A stretch of DNA of 40,338 nucleotides, from the NCBI GenBank assembly GCA_043729515.1, contig JAYTLK010000115.1:1-40338 (forward strand), given 5' to 3'. The notes under the pieces were generated by a model. That model was not told the origin of the DNA. It ran no database searches and saw only the letters and a program-made list of their open reading frames with translations. The translations under genes were made by a program, and so were the position numbers. This document shows, in pieces, positions 15,802 to 24,490 of the stretch (positions within the stretch are counted from its first letter, which is position 1; every line of letters starts with the position of its first letter). Source of the stretch: JANXSS01 sp043729515. Lineage in GTDB: Bacteria > Pseudomonadota > Gammaproteobacteria > Burkholderiales > Burkholderiaceae_D.

Positions 15802-17229
15802 ATGTCCGAAAATAAAAAACCTGAAAAAATCGTCGGCATCAAGGGCATGAACGATGTTCTGCCGGCAGATGCGCCACTGTGGGAACTGTTCGAAAACACC
15901 GTGCAAACCGTGTTGAAGAGCTATGGTTTTCAACAGATCCGCACGCCCATCGTCGAGTCGACCAATCTGTTCTCGCGCGGGTTGGGCGCGGTAACCGACA
16001 TCGTCGAAAAGGAGATGTATTCCTTCATCGATTCCCTGAACGGGGATCAGTTGACGTTGCGTCCTGAATCGACGGCTGGCGTGGTGCGCGCCGCGCTCGA
16101 GCACAACCTGACCTACGATGGCCCGAAGCGGCTCTGGTACGCCGGCCCGATGTTCCGTCACGAGCGGCCGCAGCGCGGGCGGTACCGGCAGTTCCAGCAG
16201 GTCGGCGCCGAAGCGATCGGTTTTGCCGGGCCCGACATCGATGCCGAGCTGATCATGTTGTGCCAGCGTCTCTGGGATGATCTCGGTTTGTCGGACGTGC
16301 GACTGGAATTGAATTCGATCGGCAATGCAGAAGAACGCAATCGCCACCGCGCCGACTTGATCGCCTATTTCGAGCAGCATGCCGACATTCTCGATGCCGA
16401 AGCGACGCGCAGGTTGCATGCGAATCCACTGCGCATCCTGGACACCAAGAATCCGGCGATGCAGGACATGGTCAATGCCGCACCGAAGCTGATCGACTAT
16501 CTCGAAGCCGATTCGCTGGCGCATTTCGAGGGCGTGCAGAATATCCTGCGGCATAACAACGTGCCGTTCACGATCAATCCGCGCCTGGTGCGAGGCATGG
16601 ATTATTACAACCGCACCGTGTTCGAGTGGGTGACCGATCAGCTGGGCTCCCAGGGAACGGTCTGTGGCGGTGGGCGTTACGATCCGCTGGTCGAGATGTT
16701 TGGCGGCAAGCCTACGCCGGCCTGCGGTTTTGCCATGGGGGTCGAGCGGGTTCTGGAATTGATGAAGGCTGGTGGCGAGCGTTTCGCCGTGAATCAATGC
16801 GACGTGTATGTGGTGCACCAGGGTGCGGCTGCACAGTTGCAGGCATCGGTGGCAGCGGAACGATTGCGCGATGCCGGCCTCGATGTTGTGCTACATTGCG
16901 CGGCTGCCGGTGGCGCTGCCAGCTTCAAGGCGCAGATGAAACGGGCCGACGCCAGTGGCGCGGCCTTTGCAGTAATCATCGGTGAAGACGAGGTTGCCAA
17001 TGAAACCGCGAGCGTCAAGGCACTGCGCGGCGACGCAGGCGCCGATGCCGCCGGCAGTCGGGAAACTGGCGATGCCAACCTGTCCGACCAGGTTGGCTCC
17101 GGTCAGGGCAGCGCTCCCCAGGCGACGGTGCCGTTCACCTCGCTGGCCGGTTATCTGGTCGATCAGATCGTTGGCGGTGATGATCATGGCCACGACCATG
17201 GCGGCGACCAGGTGCATTACCGGCACTGA
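15802..17229 (+). CDS. hisS: Histidine--tRNA ligase
   Basis: 475 residues. Class II synthetase that charges tRNA-His. Motif 2 is in GPMFRHERPQRGRYRQFQQ, the histidine-specific motif is LVRGMDYYNRTVFEW, and motif 3 is ACGFAMGVERVLELM. The C-terminal anticodon-binding domain starts about 330 (NQCDVYVVHQG). Between VKALRG and ATVPFTSLAGYLVDQI there is an insertion of about 30 low-complexity residues, and the last 18 residues (458-475) form a tail GGDDHGHDHGGDQVHYRH with five histidines. Typical bacterial enzymes are about 420-450 residues. There are 72 bases between ispG and this gene. Confidence 0.96.
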   Translation: MSENKKPEKIVGIKGMNDVLPADAPLWELFENTVQTVLKSYGFQQIRTPIVESTNLFSRGLGAVTDIVEKEMYSFIDSLNGDQLTLRPESTAGVVRAALEHNLTYDGPKRLWYAGPMFRHERPQRGRYRQFQQVGAEAIGFAGPDIDAELIMLCQRLWDDLGLSDVRLELNSIGNAEERNRHRADLIAYFEQHADILDAEATRRLHANPLRILDTKNPAMQDMVNAAPKLIDYLEADSLAHFEGVQNILRHNNVPFTINPRLVRGMDYYNRTVFEWVTDQLGSQGTVCGGGRYDPLVEMFGGKPTPACGFAMGVERVLELMKAGGERFAVNQCDVYVVHQGAAAQLQASVAAERLRDAGLDVVLHCAAAGGAASFKAQMKRADASGAAFAVIIGEDEVANETASVKALRGDAGADAAGSRETGDANLSDQVGSGQGSAPQATVPFTSLAGYLVDQIVGGDDHGHDHGGDQVHYRH

Positions 17230-17272
17230 CCTCCAGCACGAACAACCTCCTTAATTTTCAAGACCAAAATCC

Positions 17273-17929
17273 ATGGCCTACGATCTAGAAGAACAAGAAC
17301 AGCTTGCCACCATGAAGGCATGGTGGGCGCGGTACGGCAATCTCGTCACCTGGTTGCTGATCGCTGCGCTTGCCATCTATGCCGGTTGGTCGGCATGGAA
17401 TTACTACCAGCGCAGTCAGTCGGCGCAGGCAGCACAGCTGTACGATGAGTTGCAAAAAGCGGTGGCGGCCAAGGATAATCCGAAGCTGCTGCGTGCCACC
17501 GCCGACATGCAGGAAAAATTTCCGCGCACGGCCTATGCCCAGATGAGTGGCCTGGCGGCGGCCAAGGCGACCTTCGATGCCGGTGACCTGAAAAGCGCGC
17601 ATGCGCAACTGAAATGGGTAGCCGACCATGCGGCCGATGCGGAATATCGCGCACTGGCCAAGGTGCGCCTGGCCGGTGTCATGCTCGATGAGAAAGCCTA
17701 CGACGACGGTCTGACATTGCTGGCGACTGAATTTCCGCCGGAGTTTGCCGGTGTCGTGGCTGACCGTCGCGGCGACTTGCTGGCTGCGCAAAACAAACTG
17801 GCAGAAGCACGATCGGCCTACTTGATGGCGATGGACAAGATGAATGCGAAGAACCCGGGTCGCCAGTTGATTCAGCTGAAACTCGACGCCATCGGTGGCA
17901 GCACGACATCAGTCAAGGCGGCGGCATGA
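17273..17929 (+). CDS. yfgM: YfgM-like ancillary SecYEG translocon subunit (TPR membrane protein)
   Basis: 218 residues. A short cytoplasmic N-terminus (MAYDLEEQEQLATMKAWW) precedes one membrane helix (about 24-42, LVTWLLIAALAIYAGWSAW) and a periplasmic TPR-like helical domain. In E. coli YfgM binds SecYEG together with the chaperone PpiD and links secretion to periplasmic folding. The hisS-yfgM-bamB-der order is the same as in E. coli, which supports the call. The stop overlaps the bamB start as ATGA. Confidence 0.9.
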   Translation: MAYDLEEQEQLATMKAWWARYGNLVTWLLIAALAIYAGWSAWNYYQRSQSAQAAQLYDELQKAVAAKDNPKLLRATADMQEKFPRTAYAQMSGLAAAKATFDAGDLKSAHAQLKWVADHAADAEYRALAKVRLAGVMLDEKAYDDGLTLLATEFPPEFAGVVADRRGDLLAAQNKLAEARSAYLMAMDKMNAKNPGRQLIQLKLDAIGGSTTSVKAAA

Positions 17930-19116
17930 GCGCGGCAGTCATGCACTGCCACGGCACGGCGCGGCGATTGGGACACATGGCGGCGCTGACTTTGCTGCTG
18001 TTGTCAGCTGGCTGCACGACGCTGGCGTCGTTGAATCCGTTCAGTTCGAGTTCCACGCCGCGTCATCCGCCGGCGGCCCTGGTCGATGTGAAGCCAGGCC
18101 TCGCCGTGCGCAGTGCCTGGACGGTGCCGGTGGGCGCCTCCGGTGCCTACGCATTTTCTCCCGCAGTGGCAGGCGACAGCATCTTCGCCGCAGCACGCGA
18201 TGGCACCCTGATGCGCGTCGATACGGCCACCGGCAAGCTTGCGTGGCGAATCAATGTTGGTGCCCCGCTGACGGCGGGCGTTGGAAGTGACGGCAATACG
18301 GTGGTCGTGGTTGGCGAAAAAGGCAACGTGATGGCCTTCGACGGCAGCGGCAAGCTGCGTTGGGCAGCGCCGGTGTCGAGTGAAGTCCTGTCGGCGCCTG
18401 CCGTCGGCCAGGGCCTGGTCCTTGTGCGCAGTCAGGACAACCGCATCGTCGGTTTTGACGCGGACACCGGGGCGCGCAAGTGGGTCGTGCAGCGGACGGC
18501 GCCATCGCTGAGCCTGCGCACCGCGCCGGGCATTCTGATGAGCGCGTCCGACGCCTATGTCTCGCTGCCAGGTGGAAAGCTGCTGGCGATCGTCTTGCCG
18601 GGTGGCGCGCCACGCTGGGAAGCCAGTGTCGGGGACGCCCGCGGCGCGACTGAACTCGAACGCATCATCGACACGGCCGGCATGCCGGTTCTGATCGGCC
18701 GTCAGGTCTGCGCCGTATCATTCCAGGGCAGGGCAATGTGTTTCGACGCCGGTAACGGCACGGTCGCCTGGGCCAAGGATCTTTCTTCCGACGTCGGCCT
18801 GGGTGCGGATGAGCGCTTCGTTTTTGCGGCCGATGTTGCCGGCAGCGTGTCGGCGTTGTCACGCGAAGCTGGCGCCAGCGTCTGGAAAAGCACGGTGCTG
18901 GCCTATCGCCGTCTGTCGGCACCGCTGTCCATTGGCCGGGCGGTTGCGGTCGGCGATTATCAGGGCTACGTGCATTTTCTCGGACGCGAGGACGGCGCCA
19001 TGCTGGCACGTCTGGCCACAGATGGCTCCGAGATCGTCGCCGCGCCCGTTCTGGCGGGTGCCAACATGGTCGTGCAAACCCGCGCCGGTGCGCTGGTGTC
19101 GATTGCGACCGACTAA
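17926..19116 (+). CDS. bamB: Outer membrane protein assembly factor BamB
   Basis: 396 residues. Lipoprotein of the BAM complex that inserts beta-barrel proteins in the outer membrane. The signal peptide ends in LLSAGC, with the lipidated cysteine at residue 30. The rest is an eight-bladed PQQ-type beta propeller with recurring blade motifs such as GTLMRVDTATGKLAWRINV, GNVMAFDGSGKLRWAAPV and NRIVGFDADTGARKWVV. It sits in the usual yfgM-bamB-der context and overlaps yfgM by four bases. Confidence 0.95.
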   Translation: MSAAVMHCHGTARRLGHMAALTLLLLSAGCTTLASLNPFSSSSTPRHPPAALVDVKPGLAVRSAWTVPVGASGAYAFSPAVAGDSIFAAARDGTLMRVDTATGKLAWRINVGAPLTAGVGSDGNTVVVVGEKGNVMAFDGSGKLRWAAPVSSEVLSAPAVGQGLVLVRSQDNRIVGFDADTGARKWVVQRTAPSLSLRTAPGILMSASDAYVSLPGGKLLAIVLPGGAPRWEASVGDARGATELERIIDTAGMPVLIGRQVCAVSFQGRAMCFDAGNGTVAWAKDLSSDVGLGADERFVFAADVAGSVSALSREAGASVWKSTVLAYRRLSAPLSIGRAVAVGDYQGYVHFLGREDGAMLARLATDGSEIVAAPVLAGANMVVQTRAGALVSIATD

Positions 19117-19140
19117 GTTTATTTGAAAGAAGCAGTCTGA

Positions 19141-20487
19141 ATGAAGCCGGTAATTGCCATCGTCGGCCGACCCAATGTCGGCAAGTCCACGCTGTTCAAC
19201 CGGCTCACCCGTTCCCGGGATGCGCTGGTGGCAGACCTGCCGGGGCTGACGCGCGACCGTCATTACGGTGAAGGCCGCATGGGCGAACGACCCTTCCTGG
19301 CCATCGACACCGGTGGTTTCGAGCCGGTCGCCAAGGATGGCATCCTGCATGAGATGGCCAAGCAGACCAAGCAGGCAGTGGCCGAAGCCGACGTCGTGAT
19401 CTTCCTCGTCGATGGACGGCAAGGCATCACGCCGCATGACAAGACAATCACCGACTTCCTGCGCAAATCCGGCCGGTCGGTGATGCTGGTGGTGAACAAG
19501 GCCGAGGGCATGAAGTACACCGCCGTCACCGCAGATTTTTACGAACTCGGCCTCGGTGACCCGTACGTGATTTCCGCCGCCCATGGCGACGGCGTCATGG
19601 ACCTGGTTGACGAGGCAATGGACACTGCGCTGGCCCAGCAGCCGCCGGTGGAGGAAGCGACGGTCGTCAGCAACGCACGCGAAATCAAGATCGCCATTGT
19701 CGGTCGGCCGAATGTCGGCAAGTCCACGTTGGTCAATACGCTGCTCGGTGAAGAACGGGTCATCGCTTTCGACATGCCCGGCACCACCCGTGATGCCATC
19801 GAAATTCCGTTCGAACGCGATGGAAAACACTATGTCCTGATCGATACGGCAGGCATCCGTCGCCGCGGCAAGGTGTTCGAGGCGATCGAAAAATTTTCGG
19901 TCGTCAAGACCTTGCAGGCGATCTCTGAAGCCAACGTCGTGCTGTTGCTGCTGGATGCGCAACAGGATATCTCCGAGCAGGATGCACATATCGCCGGCTT
20001 CGTCCTGGAGTCGGGGCGGGCGCTGGTCGTGGGCGTGAACAAGTGGGACGGTCTGGTGAGCGAGCGGCGTGACGAGATCAAGATCGACATCGAACGCAAG
20101 CTCAATTTCCTGTCATTCGCGAAGTTCCATTTCATTTCGGCCTTGAAGGCAACTGGCGTCGATCAATTGATGAAATCGATCAATAGTGCCTACGCGGCTG
20201 CAATGTCGGATCTGTCGACGCCAAAGCTGACCCGGGCCCTGATCGAGGCGGTCGAGCATCAGCAGCCACGGCGCAAGGGCTCGATCCGGCCGAAACTGCG
20301 CTATGCCCACCAGGGAGGCATGAACCCGCCAATCGTCGTCGTGCATGGCAATGCGCTCGAATCGATCGACGACAACTACAAGCGGTATCTCGAAAAACAC
20401 TTTCGTGAAACTTTTTCTCTGGTGGGAACTCCACTACGTATCGAATTTCGATCAGGGAAGAATCCGTTTTCGAGAAATCAAAAATAG
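19141..20487 (+). CDS. der: Ribosome biogenesis GTPase Der (EngA)
   Basis: 448 residues. It has two tandem GTPase domains, the hallmark of Der, each with a P-loop GRPNVGKST (G9 and G188), DxxG motifs DTGG and DTAG, and NKxD-type motifs VNKAEG and VNKWDG, then a C-terminal KH-like domain (about 355-440). It acts in 50S subunit maturation. The ribosome site is GAAAGAAG before the ATG. It lies 24 bases after bamB and 179 bases before hfq. Confidence 0.97.
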   Translation: MKPVIAIVGRPNVGKSTLFNRLTRSRDALVADLPGLTRDRHYGEGRMGERPFLAIDTGGFEPVAKDGILHEMAKQTKQAVAEADVVIFLVDGRQGITPHDKTITDFLRKSGRSVMLVVNKAEGMKYTAVTADFYELGLGDPYVISAAHGDGVMDLVDEAMDTALAQQPPVEEATVVSNAREIKIAIVGRPNVGKSTLVNTLLGEERVIAFDMPGTTRDAIEIPFERDGKHYVLIDTAGIRRRGKVFEAIEKFSVVKTLQAISEANVVLLLLDAQQDISEQDAHIAGFVLESGRALVVGVNKWDGLVSERRDEIKIDIERKLNFLSFAKFHFISALKATGVDQLMKSINSAYAAAMSDLSTPKLTRALIEAVEHQQPRRKGSIRPKLRYAHQGGMNPPIVVVHGNALESIDDNYKRYLEKHFRETFSLVGTPLRIEFRSGKNPFSRNQK

Positions 20488-20504
20488 GCTGAAAAGCTGC
20501 CGGC

Positions 20505-20528
20505 ATCCGTGTGCAGTGCAGCACGGAT
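20505..20528. other. Inverted repeat (hairpin) in the der-hfq gap
   Basis: ATCCGTGTGC, loop AGT, GCA-G-CACGGAT: a 10-bp stem with one bulged G and a 3-base loop, starting 18 bases after the der stop. No T run follows on the plus strand, so it is not a classical terminator. It could be a processing or stability element of the hfq mRNA leader. The rest of the gap (20529-20666) shows no gene. Confidence 0.5.
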
Positions 20529-20666
20529 CGAAAATATCAGCTACAGTCCGGCTGTGCACGATGCGCCAGGCAGGTCTTTTCGGCCCTGGGCAAACCCGTG
20601 TCAAGGGGCTTGAAACACTCTCAAGTCGCCTCCAACTCCTCACCACAACAACACAATGGAGCTGCC

Positions 20667-20903
20667 ATGAGCAACAAAGGGCAATTGTTACAAGACCCCT
20701 TCCTGAATGCCTTGCGAAAAGAGCATGTCCCGGTATCGATCTATCTTGTCAATGGTATTAAATTGCAGGGACATATCGAATCGTTTGATCAATACGTTGT
20801 GCTTTTGCGCAACACCGTAACGCAAATGGTGTACAAGCATGCAATTTCCACGGTCGTGCCTGCCCGTGCAGTCAATCTCAACCTTGAAGCCGATGCTGAC
20901 TGA
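20667..20903 (+). CDS. hfq: RNA-binding protein Hfq
   Basis: 78 residues. Sm-like hexameric chaperone that pairs small RNAs with mRNAs. The Sm1 motif is VSIYLVNGIKLQGHIESFDQ, the Sm2 region is YKHAISTVVP with Y55, K56 and H57, and the proximal-face start is KGQLLQDPFLNALR. The C-terminal tail is short (about 10 residues after the core), as usual in betaproteobacteria. The start at 20667 has TGGAG 6 bases upstream; upstream in-frame sequence is not Hfq-like. It heads the hfq-hflX-hflK-hflC group. Confidence 0.98.
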   Translation: MSNKGQLLQDPFLNALRKEHVPVSIYLVNGIKLQGHIESFDQYVVLLRNTVTQMVYKHAISTVVPARAVNLNLEADAD

Positions 20904-20950
20904 CGCTACCGACAGCGCGCAGGCGGGGTCGAGCAACTTGTCGTCCTAAC

Positions 20951-22099
20951 ATGCGCGCCGCACTGGTTGGCGTTGATTTCGGCAAGGGGGATTTTGCCGC
21001 GAGTCTGGAAGAATTGTCGTTGTTGTCGAAGTCGGCTGGGGCGGAGCCGATCACGACGATCATGTGCAAGCGTGCGAGCCCGGATGCGGCATTGTTCGTC
21101 GGCTCCGGCAAGGCCGAGGAGATCAGGCAGTCGATCGTCGATCTCGAACTGGAACTCATCATCTTCAATCACGCCTTGTCGCCGGCCCAACAGCGCAACC
21201 TTGAACGCGTGCTTTCTTGCCGGGTGGTCGACCGGACCAGCCTGATTCTGGATATCTTTGCACAGCGCGCGCAAAGCCACGAAGGCAAGGTGCAGGTGGA
21301 ACTCGCGCAATTGCAGCATCTTGCAACCCGGCTGATCCGTGGCTGGACTCACCTGGAACGGCAGAAGGGCGGCATCGGCTTGCGCGGACCAGGCGAGACG
21401 CAGCTTGAAACCGATCGCCGCCTGCTCGGTGAGCGGGTCAAGGCATTGCGTGCGAAACTTGGGAAGCTGACCAAGCAGCGGGCCACGCAGCGACGCTCGC
21501 GCGGGCGCAGCCAGACGTTCTCCGTTTCTCTGGTCGGTTACACCAATGCTGGAAAATCGACACTGTTCAACGTCTTGACCAAGGCAGGCGTTTATGTCGC
21601 CGACCAGCTCTTCGCGACTCTTGACACGACGTCGCGCCGAATTTATCTGGGCGAAGCCGGCAATGTCGTCCTGTCGGACACGGTCGGCTTCATCCGCGAA
21701 CTTCCGCATCAACTGGTGGCCGCCTTCCGCGCCACTCTTGAAGAAACCATCCATGCCGATTTGTTGCTGCATGTAGTCGATGCAGCCAGTCCGGTACGCA
21801 TGGACCAGATCGAACAAGTCAACATGGTGTTGAAGGAAATTGGCGCCGATCACATTCCGCAAATTCTTGTCTGGAACAAGATTGATGCCGCGGAGCAGGA
21901 CCCCGGCGTTGAAAGGGATGAATATGATAAGATTCGGCGGGTTTTCCTCAGTGCCAGAACGGGTGCCGGCATCCCGTTGTTGCGCAGTGCGCTGGCGGAG
22001 TTCTCGCTTGCGGAATTCGACGCATTGGCATCTTTCAGACATGCTGCCGCCGAATCCTCGCCGACGATCGTGACCACGACAACAGACGTGCAGACGTAG
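20951..22099 (+). CDS. hflX: GTPase HflX
   Basis: 382 residues. An N-terminal HflX domain with the glycine-rich GGIGLRGPGETQLETDRR, a coiled helix pair (RRLLGERVKALRAKLGKL), then a G domain with P-loop GYTNAGKST (196-204), DTVGFI and NKID. E. coli HflX binds the 50S subunit and rescues or splits stalled ribosomes after heat or antibiotic stress. An in-frame TGA at 20930 leaves ATG 20951 as the first possible start; no clear ribosome site is seen, so coupling with hfq (47-base gap) is plausible. Confidence 0.96.
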   Translation: MRAALVGVDFGKGDFAASLEELSLLSKSAGAEPITTIMCKRASPDAALFVGSGKAEEIRQSIVDLELELIIFNHALSPAQQRNLERVLSCRVVDRTSLILDIFAQRAQSHEGKVQVELAQLQHLATRLIRGWTHLERQKGGIGLRGPGETQLETDRRLLGERVKALRAKLGKLTKQRATQRRSRGRSQTFSVSLVGYTNAGKSTLFNVLTKAGVYVADQLFATLDTTSRRIYLGEAGNVVLSDTVGFIRELPHQLVAAFRATLEETIHADLLLHVVDAASPVRMDQIEQVNMVLKEIGADHIPQILVWNKIDAAEQDPGVERDEYDKIRRVFLSARTGAGIPLLRSALAEFSLAEFDALASFRHAAAESSPTIVTTTTDVQT

Positions 22100-22141
22100 T
22101 AACGAAATTCCCCCACCTTAATCGAAGCAGATAGCGACAGA

Positions 22142-23458
22142 ATGCTTGTTTCCATACTAAAAAAGATCGGCCTGACACTCAGCATCGATGATCCGCGCTG
22201 GGGCCGTGGCGCGAAGGACGAGACGCCGCACCAGGCACAGGATGGCAAGAAGCCGGGAGATGGTCCCCCGGATCTGGATCAGCTATGGCGCGATTTCAAC
22301 CAGCGACTGAATCGACTGCTTGGTAACAAGTCAGGCGGCGGCAACAGCGGTGGCGGCAGCAGTGGTGGTTTTACACCGGATGCCCGTGGTGTCGGCATCG
22401 GCGCCGCAGTGGTCGCGGTCGTGGTGGTCTTGCTGTGGCTCGCCAGTGGATTCTTCATTGTTTCCGAGGGCCAGACCGGCGTCGTTTTGTCCTTCGGAAA
22501 ATTCAGTCATACGACACCGGCCGGCTTCAATTGGCGCTGGCCTTATCCGATTCAAAGCCACGAGCTGGTCAATGTCTCGCAGGTGCGGACCATGGAAGTA
22601 GGGTACCGCAGCAGCGTGCGCAACAAGCAGCCGAAAGAGGCGTTGATGTTGACGGACGATGAAAACATCATCGACATCCAGTTTGCAGTGCAATACAAGC
22701 TCAAGGATGCAGCCGACTGGGTATTCCGCAATCGCGACCAGGAAGAGATGATCCGCGGCGTTGCAGAGACGGCCATGCGGGAAGTCGTCGGCAAGAACAA
22801 GATGGATTTTGTATTGTACGAAGGCCGGGAAAAGATCGCGCTCGATGCAAGCCAGTTGATGCAGCAGATCGTTGACCGCTACCGGGCAGGCGTGTCGATC
22901 ACGAACGTGACGATGCAGGGCGTGCAACCACCGGAGCAAGTGCAGGCGGCTTTCGACGATGCGGTCAAGGCGGGCCAGGACAGGGAGCGCCAGAAGAACG
23001 AGGGTCAGGCCTATGCCAACGACGTGATTCCGAAGGCACGTGGTGCGGCGTCGCGCCTGATGCAGGAATCCGAAGCCTACCGCGCGCGAGTGACTGCCAA
23101 TGCCCAGGGCGACGCGGCACGTTTTCGGCAGGTCTCGACGGAATATCAAAAGGCGCCGGCCGTTACCCGTGACCGGATGTACCTCGACACGATGCAGCAG
23201 ATATTTTCATCGACAACCAAGGTCATGGTGGACGCGCGCAGCGGCAGCAATCTCATCACGCTGCCGCTCGACAAACTGATCGCACAGTCGGTTGCCAACG
23301 ATGCGGCTGCCTCGCGCGGAACGGGCGCCATGAACGCGCTGCCTGCAACAACGGCACCGGCAGCAGAACCGGCTCCGGCTCCGGCAACCGAGTCGCAGCG
23401 CACGCGGGATCTGCGATCCCGCGAAAGTCGTGACTCACGTGATCGGGAGAGCCGTTGA
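22142..23458 (+). CDS. hflK: FtsH protease activity modulator HflK
   Basis: 438 residues. A Gly/Ser-rich cytoplasmic N-terminus (GGGNSGGGSSGG about 65-76), one membrane helix (about 84-106), then an SPFH/band-7 domain (GFFIVSEGQTGVVLSFGKF onward) exposed to the periplasm. With HflC it forms a large cage around FtsH in the inner membrane and modulates proteolysis. The tail after about residue 400 is Ala/Pro-rich and ends in repeated Arg-Glu-Ser/Asp residues, which looks disordered. The stop overlaps the hflC start by one base (TGATG). Confidence 0.96.
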   Translation: MLVSILKKIGLTLSIDDPRWGRGAKDETPHQAQDGKKPGDGPPDLDQLWRDFNQRLNRLLGNKSGGGNSGGGSSGGFTPDARGVGIGAAVVAVVVVLLWLASGFFIVSEGQTGVVLSFGKFSHTTPAGFNWRWPYPIQSHELVNVSQVRTMEVGYRSSVRNKQPKEALMLTDDENIIDIQFAVQYKLKDAADWVFRNRDQEEMIRGVAETAMREVVGKNKMDFVLYEGREKIALDASQLMQQIVDRYRAGVSITNVTMQGVQPPEQVQAAFDDAVKAGQDRERQKNEGQAYANDVIPKARGAASRLMQESEAYRARVTANAQGDAARFRQVSTEYQKAPAVTRDRMYLDTMQQIFSSTTKVMVDARSGSNLITLPLDKLIAQSVANDAAASRGTGAMNALPATTAPAAEPAPAPATESQRTRDLRSRESRDSRDRESR

Positions 23459-24369
23459 TGAATCGTCTAGTTTCCATCGGCATCGCCGTTCTGCTGGGGC
23501 TGTGGCTGCTCTCGACCAGTCTGTTCGTCGTCGATCAGCGGCAGTTTGCGATCGTGTTCGCGCTTGGCGAAGTCAAGCGCGTCATCTCCGAACCGGGCCT
23601 GCATTTCAAGCTACCGCCGCCGTTTCAAAATGTACTGTTTCTTGACAATCGCATTCTCACGCTCGATACCCCGGACGCCGACCGGTTCATCACTGCCGAA
23701 AAAAAGAACATCTTGGTCGATGCGTTCGTCAAATGGCACATTGTCAACCCGAAGCTGTATTTCGTCAGTTTCAATGGCGACGAGCGCCGCGCCAATGATC
23801 GGATGTCGCAGATCATCAAGGCGGCATTGAACGACGAGATCACGAAACGAACGGTACGTGAGGTGATCTCCGGCGAGCGTGGCAGAGTGATGGCCGCGAT
23901 CCAGAAAAAAGTGTCCGACGAAGCCACGCAGATCGGCGTGCAGATTGTCGATGTCCGGTTGAAGCGGGTCGATTACGTCGAAAACATCAATACTTCCGTC
24001 TATGACCGGATGAAGTCGGAGCGCACGCGGGTAGCCAATGAATTGCGTTCGACCGGCGCCGCAGAATCGGAGAAGATTCGCGCCGATGCCGATCGTCAGC
24101 GCACGGTGATCCTGGCTGAAGCCTACCGGGATGCGGAAAACATTCGCGGCGATGGCGACGCGAAAGCGTCGACGATCTATGCGCAGGCTTTCGGACAGAA
24201 CCCGGAGTTCTACCGGTTTTATCGCAGCCTGGAAGCGTACCGGATGAGTTTCCGCAGTCATGCCGACGTGATGGTGCTTGATCCGAACTCCGAATTTTTT
24301 CGGTACTTCAAGAATGCTGGCGGCGCCGGGACGGTGGCCGAGCCAAGCCCACGAAACAAGGGCCGCTGA
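23458..24369 (+). CDS. hflC: Protease modulator HflC
   Basis: 303 residues from ATG 23458; a TTG one codon upstream is in frame but the ATG is preferred because it makes the tight TGATG junction with hflK. An N-terminal signal anchor (LVSIGIAVLLGLWLLSTSLF) is followed by the SPFH domain beginning VVDQRQFAIVFALGEVKRVI, with the conserved DVRLKRVDYVENINTSVYDRM and a helical ERTRVANELRSTGAAE region. Partner of HflK around FtsH. A 121-base gap with a large hairpin separates it from hisZ. Confidence 0.96.
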   Translation: MNRLVSIGIAVLLGLWLLSTSLFVVDQRQFAIVFALGEVKRVISEPGLHFKLPPPFQNVLFLDNRILTLDTPDADRFITAEKKNILVDAFVKWHIVNPKLYFVSFNGDERRANDRMSQIIKAALNDEITKRTVREVISGERGRVMAAIQKKVSDEATQIGVQIVDVRLKRVDYVENINTSVYDRMKSERTRVANELRSTGAAESEKIRADADRQRTVILAEAYRDAENIRGDGDAKASTIYAQAFGQNPEFYRFYRSLEAYRMSFRSHADVMVLDPNSEFFRYFKNAGGAGTVAEPSPRNKGR

Positions 24370-24389
24370 CCGCCATTTGCCATCATTGA

Positions 24390-24430
24390 CGAGGTGCAGC
24401 GCTGACCAGTCCGGTCTGCGTTGCACCTCG
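24390..24430. other. Long hairpin between hflC and hisZ
   Basis: Perfect 9-bp arms CGAGGTGCA (24390-24398) and TGCACCTCG (24422-24430), a symmetrical 5x5 mismatch, then an inner GACC/GGTC stem with loop AGTCC. No T run follows, so it is not a standard Rho-independent terminator. It may end or stabilise the hfl transcript or lie in the hisZ-purA leader. Confidence 0.55.
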
Positions 24431-24490
24431 GTTCGCTTGCACGTCCCGGGCGTTCCTCCGACCGACTTCATTCACGCTTGCGCCTGACCC

